Assembly: GCA_022539475.1 (NCBI GenBank)
Contig: VCMS01000116.1
Span: forward strand, 90,558 to 154,557
Direction: 5' to 3'
Origin: Gracilaria domingensis
Taxonomy: Eukaryota > Rhodophyta > Florideophyceae > Gracilariales > Gracilariaceae
Length of the DNA: 64,000 nt
Part shown: piece by piece, positions 40,271 through 51,840 of the stretch
Numbering within the stretch: position 1 is the stretch's first letter
How the letters are laid out: every line of letters starts with the position of its first letter
Translations under genes and position numbers: made by a program
Notes under the pieces: generated by a model
Databases searched by the model: none
What the model was told of the DNA's origin: nothing
What the model saw: only the letters and a program-made list of their open reading frames with translations

Positions 40271-40959
40271 ACCCATCGCCAGCAAACCTCCTCGCCGCCC
40301 ACGGAGCGCGCGGCGCCATTCCTGCAGGCGGTGCGTCGTTCAACGACGTTTCCGTGCCAGCTCATCCTGGATGGCCCATGCGTGCGAGACTTGGCTGCTG
40401 TGAGCGCGTCATCATGCTACGTGAATCAGCACCAGTTTATGTGCACCGCGCGTGACCAAGCGCCCTTCGCTATCATGGAGTGGAGACCGGAAACCTCACG
40501 ATTCGGGCGCCGCGCACAGTGCGAGGAGTAGCGCGGCGGCGACCGCGCTTGTGTGCAGCGCGCGCGTCATGGCGACGAGCTCATTCCGCGCGGCGGCGAT
40601 GCGTTATATTACCGCGCTCAAAGGCGCGGTAGCGGAGCTGGTTCGCTTTGGAGGCGCGAAGTAGTGACGAAGGCGCGCCTTTCGGTGACGAGGCTGAGCC
40701 ACCGCGCGCCTCGTGGCGGCTGAGAGCGAGGCGCGCGCAGAAATTGCGCGGACGTGGCCCGTAGTAGAAGGTGACAAAGTGAGATCAGACTCAAGCAACA
40801 ACTGCGGCGAAAACGGCGAAGCTCGTTTACGCGCTCAATATGGTGTATTAACTCATGCAACAGCTGCACGCGCATCGCTCGCCCTTGGCGCACGCACGCC
40901 CGGCTGCGAAGTGCGCGCCCCTCACCGCGATACGCATCAGGCAGCGCTGCGCGTTGCGC
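40271..40959. other. GC-rich stretch inside the inverted repeat loop, no intact gene
   Basis: Base composition changes sharply to GC-rich with many GCGC words. Frames on both strands are long only because stops are rare at this GC content. It is the left neighbour of the membrane-protein pseudogene and may hold its last, most damaged part. Confidence 0.4.
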
Positions 40960-42370
40960 GGCCGCTGTTTCGCGCTCGTCAGCGCATGGCGCCAAACTCG
41001 GCGAGCACGCCGCCGGCCACGAACGCGAGCGCGACGGCAAACGGCGGCGATGAGAAACGAGCGCTGCGGCTCGCACATCGTCACAAGCATCACGGCGGCC
41101 TTGTCGGCGCGCGCAGTGCGGGTGTGCACGTCGGCGCCGATGACGCGCGTGATGGCGGCCTACGAAGGCTGCGCGCCCACCAGCAGCACCTCGAAGCCCT
41201 TGATCAGAAGCGTCAAGGCAGAGAGCACGTCAGTGAGCATCTTGTACAGCAACATGCTTAGCGTGTCAACGTCTGCGATGAGTTCCACCAGCATGAGGTT
41301 GAACAGCAACGGCAGCTTGAAGATGGCCACGCTGCTCACTGTGGGCGCGTCGTTGTCGCGCTGCAGCGCGCGCGCGCACAGCAGCAGGGCCAGCCGCATT
41401 GGCGTATAATCGCGCGCCGACGGCGACAGCAGCTCACTGCCGAGCGCCGCACTGCCTGGCAGTGCCACGAACGCCCGCGCTGGAACGTAGCTGGGTGCTG
41501 TCCAGTTGCGGCGCTCCGCCACCGTCGTCGCCACCTGCGTCGCAGCATCATAGGCGGCGCGCGCAGCCACGGGTCCAGTTAGGCGCTCACGAACGTGCGC
41601 ACGCGTGGCGGCATGCCGAGGCCCGGGTTGGCATTGGTGGCGGCAGTCGCCACGTACCACGCGCCGCCGCGCTTGGCGAACAACGCCAAGTCGCGCACGC
41701 AGTGCTGCCCGCCCAGGGCGGCCGCCGCGAGAAAGAGACGCCCGGCGCGGTGGCGTGGCAGTGCCGACAGCACGGCCAGCGGCGGCGGCAACGTCGCCGC
41801 GCTTAGCCTGACGAAGCGCGGCACGGCGCGAGCCAGCGCGGCGGTGAAGTCGGCGACGCTGCCACACAACGCGCCTGCGTGCAGCTGGCGCGCGGCGGAA
41901 GCCGCTAGCGCGTCGGAGACTAAACTAGGGTCGGGCACAGCCCAGACGCGCACCGCAACGTAGCGCCGCTGCACGCCGTGCCAAGGCCAGGGGGTTGGCG
42001 GCGCGCTGATCACACGTGGGCATGGCAGCGCGCTCGTCTACCAGCAGCGCTGATCGCAGCCGCGCCTCCAGAGGCGGCAGCTGGGCCAGCAACGCCACTA
42101 CCGAGCGCGCCAGCGCGCGTGCAGCCAAAACCGGCGCCTCTGGCAGCCCCAGCAGCGTGGCGTTTACCGGCACCACCGCCGGCCACGGCCGGCGCCGCCG
42201 AGGCTTCTGGCAGCGAGTCGGGCGTGGCCGGCTGGGCTCACGCGCGTTTGCAGTACAGCAGCAGCGCTACAGGGAGGGCAAGGACCCGGAGAAGGAACGC
42301 GGTACGGCGCGCTCATGGCACGTGAGTTGGCCATGGCGACGGCAGCAGCGGAGTGAGACGCATAGCATGC
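40960..42370 (-). pseudogene. Broken gene for a secreted/membrane protein, GC-rich, unrecognised
   Basis: Overlapping minus frames read as one damaged protein. A signal-like hydrophobic start (near 42310-42250), a luminal-type part with a glycosylation site (VNATLLGLPEAPVLAARAL at 42176) and FTAALARAVPRFVRLSAATL (frame 42013-41579) come first. WTAPSYVPARAFVALPG and hydrophobic segments (LPLLFNLMLVELI, MLTDVLSALTLLIKGFEVLL, frame 41867-41160) follow, and then a last membrane-like part (FAVALAFVAGGVLAEFGA near 41040-40985). At least four frame changes are needed. I do not know the family. The composition differs from the host genes in the first 18 kb. Confidence 0.5.
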
Positions 42371-42480
42371 CCGTTGGCGGTGCGCGCCGGGCGGCGCCGC
42401 GCGCGCGCACGGTGCCCCGTTTGAGCGCTCTGCGGCGGCACGGGGCTTTGCTGCCGGCGTCGCGTCATGCGATCCGCGTC

Positions 42481-43159
<679 letters not shown>

Positions 43160-43199
43160 TTAAGCGAGCGCGGGAAATTGATAAAGTGTGTTGTGAAAA

Positions 43200-43794
43200 T
43201 GTTTACAAAAAAGAAATGAGCTGCAGGCGCACTGCAGCCACGATGCAGTCATATGCGATCAGCTCATCGCCAATATTCAGCTGGAGGAAGCCTCGCGAGA
43301 CGCCTCCGCGGCATGCGGCCGTTTTGGGGCGAGGCGGGTGCACGAGATTGGGGACGCTTCTCACACGTACCTCTACAGAATAACTTTCCGGGAGACGGAG
43401 AGGGAGGATCCGAACGCGTGATGGGCGAGATATAGGTGAAGAGTGGGGACGGTGCGGAATGGGAAGGAATGGTGGGATAATTGAGGTGAGATGCGTTGCG
43501 ATTTGCATCGCAACTCGGGGAAAAATGGAAACGCAAACTAGCACAAGCGCAGATTAGAGAGAGGGTCGCGGAAAAGAGTGGATGGGGCGGTGCGGCGAAA
43601 TAGAACCTTTACAAAAACTAGGAGACCCAAGAATTAAACTGCGCGAGATGGAATTTAATATTCCAAAATTTTTTAATTTTTTGAGTGCCAGCCACTGCCA
43701 CCCCCTCGCGCGCCCCAAAAAGCCCAAAAACTAGCTTAGTTTCCAAAGCGAACAGACTATATTCCACTTTGCAGAACACAGCCTATAAGTTATA
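43200..43794. other. Flank of retrotransposon copy 3, repeated in inverse at 51377-51840
   Basis: Going outward from CAGAACACAG (43781-43790 region), the sequence matches the reverse complement of 51377 to about 51840 with moderate divergence. It includes a TATA-like GGAATTTAATATTCC (43652), a C/T-rich stretch on the minus strand and a GAGGCG-rich end. Its last part (43257-43312) instead matches 53667-53725. It may be the leader or LTR of the retrotransposon family, or a promoter to which the element became joined. Confidence 0.5.
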
Positions 43795-46700
43795 GGCTGA
43801 TGGTTCAATGCCGACTACGGAGTTGCCGTCAACGACGGAGCCGTCTACTGTTGACGTAGACCCCGCTCTGTACACCGGTCAACACGTTCCGGCTTTGCAC
43901 GTGCCCCATTCTGGTGGATATCGCAGAGAACGCACTGGTTGGAGGGACCCCTATCCTCCACGACAGAAGCGCCGTCAGCCGAATCCGGATCTCCTCCGGC
44001 ACCTTATTTGCCACACCTGTTACAGGCATGGACAAATCGCTCCGAATTGTTTAATGACCATACGGGATATAGCGAAGATCGTGCCTCAATACGAGTCTTT
44101 GACGCCCGCCGAACGGAAACGCGTTCCCGACAAATCGTACCTTCGTGCGAAGGCGGAGACTCAGCCTGGAAACCAGGAAACGGTGCCATCGAATGGTGGC
44201 ACTGTAGCCGCTCCTGCGGAATCAAAACCTCGGCAGATTGGCGGCGAAGCTCAGAGAAACTGAGCATGGGAGCCTCCAGCAATAGAGAGGCGCCCCCAGC
44301 GACGGGGTCTAGCGCGCCTGAGGCTGAGAAGCCTCGCTCTCCGGTCAGAATCCTTTCGAGGAAGATGGCCACTACAGACGTCAACTCTGAGCACCTTGGT
44401 GTCTTGCGTCGCCCGTGGTTACTGTCTAAAATCAGCCCGTTCCCGGATAGAGTCCCGGTCATGGCGAAACGAAACTACAAAGTTTACGTCGACCTAGAGG
44501 TTTCCGACCAGTATATGGTTCGGCAGTTGTCCGTGCTCGATACAGGAGCTGGGCCAAACGTTTTGGTTGAGTCTATGATTCCGCTGCACTTGCGGTCTCG
44601 CGTTCGTGTGGCGCCGCATATTGATATCGTGGATGCGAATAATCGGCCACTCTCTACAGTGGGAGTGATAGACCTGCTTGTCGGGCTTGGCCACTACGTG
44701 GTGAAGCTCGATTTCTTGGCCTACAAGCAGCTCGCTGCGCTGGTTTTACTCGGATGTGACTTCTGTGACCGCTTCGTCGAATCAATTCGACCGCGGCGAA
44801 GAACCATCGAAATGGAGGATGGGACCATTGTACCGAACGTGCGGCGTTCCCTTCGACGGGCTTTGAAGAAGCAAGTTCCTTTGCCTGCTGCGCAGGAGCC
44901 TGCCACTGATGAACGGAAGTCTATGAAACTCCGAGTTGCTCCGTCTATTTGCATCCCGCCCGAATCGCAGGTCTGGGTTAGTGTAACATCTCCACAATGT
45001 GGGTTACAAACGGTGCAACCGTTGCCTGCATTACAGGAAAAGTATCAGCTAGCCCTGGATAATGGGATTGTTTTTCTTGAACACGAGAAGCCTTTTCAGG
45101 TGTTGGTTGCGAACTTCAGCCGTTTTCCTCAAAGGTTGGTCAGGAGCCAAGTTATTGGACCATTGCTCCCGCAGCCTGTGGCTATAGTGCCTATTCAGGT
45201 TTCTATGGCCGAAGTTCTCGGAATCCTCGAAGCTGAGGAGGGGGAGGCGGAACAGAACAATTCCGAACGAATACTGGTCCAAACAGTTCGTCGGGAGACG
45301 CTACGCCGATTTCATCGGATGCGAAGGACCGCAGCCGGTCGAAGAAAGCAATACCGACCTCGTCGGACAGTAATGATAAGGACCTGAGTGCTGCTGACAC
45401 GAAGGATAAGGCAGTACAGAAACTGGAGTCTCTGGATCTTGAACATGTCCCAGAGACTCACCGCAATAAATTGCGGCACATGCTCGAAGAGTTCATGCCC
45501 ATGTGGGATGGTTTCCTCGGGAAGATTGGTATTACCGAACATCGGATTGATTTGCTACGGAATACTCGGCCCATTTCACAGCACCCTTACAGGGCAGGAC
45601 CGACAGCTCGGCAGGAGAAGAAAGCTCAAGTTCAGAAAATGCTCCGCGCTGGAGTTATCGAGCCGGCTCAATCACCTTGAGCATCGCCGGTGGTGCTCGC
45701 GCCCAAAGCTGATGGGTCTTGGTGATTTTGCATCGATTACCGCAAACTGAACGCGGCCACGGTCAGGGATGTATATCCTATCCCACGAATGGATGGATGC
45801 ATCGATTAGTTGGGCGACGCGAAAGTGTTCACAACCCTAGATGCAAATTAAGGCTATTGGCAAGTTCCCGTGAGGGCCGAAGATCGTGACAAGACAGCCT
45901 TCGTCTGTCATGAAAGATTGTACCGATTCAATCGGATGCCCTTTGGGTTAACGAACGCACCAGCCACATTCCAACGTGCTGTGGACATTTTGCTTGCCGG
46001 CTTCTAGTGAAAGACTTGCCTGGTTTTCCTGGATGACATCATTGTCTACTCCAGCAACCTGGAAGAGCACTTGACCCACGTACGGGATGTGATGCGAGTC
46101 CTACGAGATGCAGTAATTACAATCAACCTGAAGAAGTGCGAGTTCTTTACCGAAACAGTCAGGTATCTGGGCCATGTTATCCGTCCTGGACGGACTATTT
46201 ATCGACGAAGCACGTGCAAAGTGCCTCAAAGAGGCTAAGCATCCGCGGACGCAGACTGAACTCCGATCTTTCCTCGGCTTGTGCAATGTTTACCGCCGTT
46301 TCATTCCGAGCTTCGCGGATATCGCTACACCTCTAAACGAGCTTCTTCGCAAGGGACAGTCAGTACAACTGGAAGCGTTCGACGACTGCCAGACTGCGGC
46401 TTTTTCATCGCTCGTTGATGCGGTGACATCGCCACCTATTCTATACCTACCCAGGGCTGGTTTGCCGTATGCCATCGATACGGATGCGAGCGAATAACAA
46501 GTTGGCTGCGCTCTTTTCCAGACCACAAAAGATGGCGAACGATTGCCAATTGGGTATTGGTGAAGAAGCCTCAACGTTCACGAGAGGAAGTACTCGGTAT
46601 CCGAGAAGGAGAGCTTGGCAGTTGTATGGGCATTACAGACACTGTGGCCCTATCTTATGGGAACTCGCTTCATTGTTCAAACCGATCATTCGGACTTACG

Positions 46701-47655
46701 CTGGGCAGGTTGAACGCTTTAACCGCTCAATGCTCAATGCATTACGGACATTCGTTGCCGAGCATCCGTCGGAATGGGATCAGTATACCGATGCGGTGAC
46801 GTATGCCTACAATACGCAGGTCCATCGTACTACTCAGATCTCGCCGTTCGAGCTTGTGCTATCACGCGTTCCACCGTCGGTGGTCATCGAGCCACAGCCA
46901 GTACTGGAAAAATTCCCGAGACGCGTGGAAGGGATGGCTCACGAAGATTATTCCTACGGTTAGGCAGAATATCGCTGAGGCACAAGCCGCCTACAAGCGG
47001 AATTTTGACGCCAGAGTGCGCAAACATTTCCCTCCGATCAGGGAAGGTAGCTATGCCTTCATACGCAAGGAATACTACAATCCCGAAAAGGAGAAGCGCC
47101 ACAAGCTTTCTCCTATCGCAGATGGTCCCTACCGGGTCATTTCAGTTACCGACACTACGGTTGTCCTTGACATCAGGGGAGAGGACGAGCGTTTCTCGCG
47201 GGATCGCTTAACGCCTGCACCAATGCCTGCTTCTCAGGAAACGCAACTGGAAAGGCCGGACACCGCTACGCCTCCTGTGGAACCGGCCGCCGAAGCGGGA
47301 GTGCGCACTTCGTTGTCCGTATTGGCGCATCCCAACCGCGGACTTGCTGATTTGCCGGCTGAGCCGGAATCTAACCAGTCAGTATCTGCTGCCGCTCACG
47401 TACGCACGCGGATACTGGCCCCTCCTCGGATACTTACCACCGCCTCTGACGCTCCAGCTGAGGAGGGGGAAGAAGAGGCAAATCGCTTGCTGTCGTTGTT
47501 GCCGTCGTCGACGGAATCGCCGTGTCAGGCATCAATGTCGCACGCAAGTCGTGGTGAACGCGCGAGGACGCCCGACGCACAGCTGAACAATCGGAAAGAG
47601 GCGAACAACGTGCTGTTATCGCGGAAGCCTGAGGAGGAACGCACCACTTCGGTGG
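43795..47655 (+). mobile_element. Chromovirus fragment, copy 3, internally deleted
   Basis: It starts in the Gag stop region (TTATAGGCTGATGG) and runs through the zinc-knuckle frame (43808-44263, identical knuckle with the His-to-Gln change), protease (LSVLDTGAGPNVLVE, frame to 45387) and RT. The RT has the same TGA after GSW as copy 2 (about 45718) and an intact FLDDIIVYS box (about 46028). Near 46705 RNase H is joined directly to the end of the integrase core (TDHSD then GQVERFNR), deleting the RNase H end and most of integrase. The integrase C-terminal module and the start of the linker follow to about 47655, where the inverted copy 4 begins. No LTR. Confidence 0.85.
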
Positions 47656-50600
47656 TGAAGGGCATGTTCGCGCACTCTGGCGTTGAAATCCCGCTTGTAG
47701 GCGGCCTGTGCCTTATAAATGTTCTGCCTAACTGTAGGAATGATGTTCTTGAGCCAGTCCTTCCAGGCGTTCCTGTGTAGACGGAGTGACGGAAACTTAT
47801 CCAAACTTGGCTGTGGCTAGATAGCCACCGAAGGTGGAACGCGTAATAGCACAAGCTCGAACGGCGAGATCTGAGTAGTGCGATGAACCTGCATATTGTA
47901 GGCATATGTCACGGCAGCGGTGTATTGATCCCATTCCGACGCATGCTCGGCAACGAACGTCCGTAATGCATTGAGCATTGTGCGGTTAAAGCGTTCAACC
48001 TGCCCATTACTCTGGGGATGATCTGTTGTCGTAAACTAGTTTTGGATTCGCAAGATGCGGCAGACGTCCTGAATGAACTTAGCCGCAAAATGCGGTCCAC
48101 TATTTGATAACAAATCAATCGGCGCTCCGTAGACAAAAACCCAGTGTGTAACGAACGCTTGGGCGATCGCACTGGCGGTAACCTTTTTCAAAGGCACAGT
48201 CTGTACCAGCTTGGAAAAGTAGTCGGTGATCACAAGTAGAAACTGGTTTCCCTGGCGAGTGCGAATAAACTCACCGAGCAAGTCAATAGCCACGAATTCG
48301 AATGGAGCCCTAGCAGGGAAGAGTACCAATTTTTTGGAGTGCTTTCGCAGTTTGAGGCGGTTCTTTGCGCAATTAGAACATCCACGAACAGTGGCATACG
48401 CATCGAAAGCCATCGCTGGCCAGTAGAAGTCCTTCCTCGAGGTGTAGTACAACTTCCTGCCACCAGAGTGGGCTGAGAGCTTCGCATAGTGCGACGGATG
48501 CAGTTCTCATGACTGAAGTGAGTGAGGAACCACAATCTGTGGCCTGCGCCCGACAGTCCGGGTGAGGAACCCTTGGTCGTTCTCGACGAAAGGCAGTCGT
48601 GCTCCGCCGTTCAGACCGCTACGAATCTCCGTACAAAAACGGTCCGTGTGCTGCTCACGGATGAGTTCTTCAGGCTTGATCGGTACGAAAAAACCCGGTT
48701 CTGGGCGGGTGTTTGCAACGGCTAAAACAGCATCGTAGATGTCCCATCCTTCCGAATCTTCATCGGCATCGCTCGAGCCTTCTTCCACGGGGAAGCACGG
48801 TATCTCCAGATCATTGACTGGTGCGGCTGCAGCCGCTGTTTCCAAGTGGGACAGTGCATCAGCCTGAGTGTTCAGGAGTCCTTTCTTGTACCGAATCTCG
48901 AAATCGAACTCGGCTAACCGGAGTCTTGACCGCATCAAGCGGCCAGATGGCTCTGCAATAGAGAGTAGCCAGCGCAAGGCCGAATAATCGATATGAACTA
49001 TGAAACGATTCCCCATTAGGTAGAGGCGCGGTGTCTGTAAGGCCCAGACCACTGCCAAGCACTCCTTCTCGGATACCGAGTAATTTTTATCGTGAACGTT
49101 AAGGATTCTTGACCAATACCCAATTGGCAATCGTTCGTCATCTTCGGTGGTCTGGAACAGTGCGCAGCCAACTTGGTAGTCGCTCGAATCCCTATTTATT
49201 GCATACCGTAAACCAGCCCTGGGTAGGGATAAAACTGGCTGCGAGGTCACCGCTTCGACCAGCGAATAGAAAGGCGCAGTCTGGCGGTCTTCGAGTTCTT
49301 CCAGGTTGACTGGCTGTCCTTTGTGGAGGAGCTCATTCAACGGGGCCGCAATGTCCGCAAAGTTCGGTGTGAAGCGGCGATAAGCATTACACAAGCCCAG
49401 AAAAGATCGAAGTTCAGTCTGCATCCGCGAATGCTTAGCCTCTGTGAGGGATTTCCGGCGAGTTTCGTTCATCGATAGCCGCCCAAGGCGGATAAAGTGG
49501 CCGATATACCTGACGGTTTCGGTTAAGAACTCGCACTTCTTCAGGTTGAATGTAATTACAGCATCTCGTAGGACTCGCATCACATCCCGTACGTGAGTCA
49601 AGTGCTCGTCCAGGTTGCTGGAGTAGACAATGATGTCATCCGGGTAAACCAGGCAAGTCTTTTACTTGAAGCGAGCGAGCAAAATATCCACAGTTCTCTG
49701 AAATGTGGCTGGCGCGTTCGTTAACCCAAAGGGCATCCGATTGAGTCGGTACAATCCTTCGTGACAGACGAAGGCTTTCTTGTCACGATCTTTGGCCTTC
49801 ACGGGAACTTTCCAATAGCCTCAATTCGCGTCTAGGGTTGTGAAAACTTTCGCGTCGCCCAACGAACCGATGCACTCATCCATTCGTGAGATAGGATATA
49901 CATCCTTGACTATGGCGGCATTCAACTTGCGGTAGTCGATACAGAAACGCCAAGACCCACCAGCTTTGGCCGCGAGCACCACCGGCGATGCCTAAGGTGA
50001 CTAAGCCGGCTCGATATCTCCAGCGCGAAGCATTTTCTCAACTTGAGCTTTCTCCTCCTGCTGAGCTGTCGGTCCTGCCCTGTAAGAGTGCTGTGAGATT
50101 GGCCGTGTGTTCGGCATTAGATCGATCCGATGTTCGGTTATTCCAATCTAACCGAGTGTAACAACCCATATGGGCGTGAACTCTTCGAGCATGTGCCGCA
50201 ACTTATCGCGGTGAGTCTCTGGAACATGTTCAAGATCCAGAGACTCCAGTTCCTGTACTGCCTTATCCTTCGTGTCAACAGCACTCAGGTGCTTATTATT
50301 ATTGTCCGACTAGGTCGGCAGTACTTCCTTCGACAGGCTGCGGTCATTCGCACCCGACGAGGTCGGCGTAGCATCTCCCGACGACCTGTTCGGTCCAGTA
50401 TTCGGTTCGGAATTGTTCTGTTCCGCCTCCCTCTCCTCAGATTCGACGATTCCGAGAACTTCCGAAATAAAAACCTGAGTGGGCACTATAGCCGTAGGGT
50501 GCCGAAGCAATGATCCAATAACTTGGCTCCTGACCAACCGTTGAAGAAAACGGCTGAAGTTTGCGACCAACACCTGGAAAGGCTTCTCGGGTTCAACAAA

Positions 50601-51376
50601 AACAATCTCATTAGCCAGGCCGAGCTGATGCTTCTCCTGTGACGCAGACAACAGTTACACCGTTTGTAAGCCACATTGTGGAGATATTACAGTAACCGAG
50701 ACCTGCGATTCAGGCGGAATGCGAATAGACCGAGCAACTCGGAGCTTCGTAGACTTCCGTTCATCAGAGGCAGGCTCCTGCGCAGCAGGGAAGACAACCT
50801 GCTTCTTCAAAGCCCGTCAAAGGGGACGCCGAACGGATGGGTACAGTAGTCCCGTCTTCCATTTTTATGATTTTTCGCAGCGGTCGAATTTATTCGACGA
50901 AGCGGTCACAAAATTCACATCCGAGTATAACCGGCGCAGCGAGCTGCTCGCAAACCAAGAAAGCGAGATTCACCACGTAGCGACTAAGTCTGACTAGCAG
51001 GTCTATCACTCCCACTGTCGAAAGTGGCCGATTATTCGCATCCGCGACATCAATATGCAGTGCCGCATCAACACGAGACCGCAAGTGCGGCGGAATCATA
51101 GATTCAATCAAAAGGTTTGGCCCAGCTCCTGTATCGAGCACGAACAACTGCTGAACCATATACTTGTCGGAAACCTCTAGGTCGGCGTAAGCTTTATAGT
51201 TTCGTTTCGCCATGACCAGGACTCTATCCGGGAACGGGCTGATCTTAGACCGTATCCACGGGCGACCCAAGACACCAAGGTGCTCAGAGTCCACGTCTGT
51301 AGTGGCGATCTTCCTCGAAAGGATTGTGACTGGGGAGCGTGGCTTCTCAGCCTCAGGCGCCAAGGTGCTCACGTCT
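47656..51376 (-). mobile_element. Chromovirus fragment, copy 4, tail-to-tail with copy 3
   Basis: Minus strand: protease (51360-50890, LFVLDTGAGPNLLIE), spacer (50651-50310), RT (intact SWRFCIDYRK region near 49940; active-site box YPDD at about 49640, so Leu to Pro), RNase H (frame 49601-48507) and integrase core (AIDLLGEF intact; the second motif reads LLSNSGPHF, Asp to Asn). The integrase end lies around 47909-47656. It is more diverged from copies 2 and 3 than they are from each other. The 5' side is truncated within the region before protease and joined to the shared flank at ACACAG. Confidence 0.85.
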
Positions 51377-51840
51377 GTGTTCTGCAAAGTGGAATATAGT
51401 CTGTTCGCTTTGGAAACTAAGCTAGTTTTGGGGCTATTTGGGGCGCGCGAGCGGGTAGCAGAGGCTGGCACTCAAAAAATTAAGAAATTTTGGAATATTA
51501 AATTCCATTTCGAGCAGTTTAGTTCTTGGGTCCCCTAGTTTTTGTAGAGGTTCTACTTCGCCGCACCACCCCATTCACTCTTTTCGGCGACCCTCTCCCA
51601 AAACTGCACTCGTGCTAGTTTGCCTTTCCATTTTCTCCCATGTTGCAATGCCAATCGCAATTCATCCCACCTCAATCATCCCATCACTTCTTCCCAGTCC
51701 ACACCACCCCCGCTATTTACCCATTTCTCGCCCATCACGCGTTCGCATCCTCTCTCTCCGTCTCCGCAAACGTCATTTTTTAGAAGTCAGGTAGGCAACC
51801 CTTCCACTTCTCGTATACCCGTCTCGCCCCAAAACGGCTT
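51377..51840. other. Flank of retrotransposon copy 4, inverse of 43330-43794
   Basis: Shared landmarks with the left flank are TTCTGCAAAGTGGAATATAG, TTTGGAAACTAAGCTAG, AATTTTGGAATATTAAATTCC, and the C/T-rich part ending CGCCCCAAAACGGC at about 51838. A plus frame (51620-52123) has the same peptide as the left flank's minus frame for its first 50 residues (FHF.P.C.ANRN.SHLN), but low complexity makes coding doubtful. Confidence 0.55.

Noticed and set aside
40713-41409. Long plus-strand frames of about 180 codons in the GC-rich block
   Set aside because: Stops are rare at this GC content; the minus-strand readings have the membrane-protein pattern, the plus ones are Ala/Arg runs.
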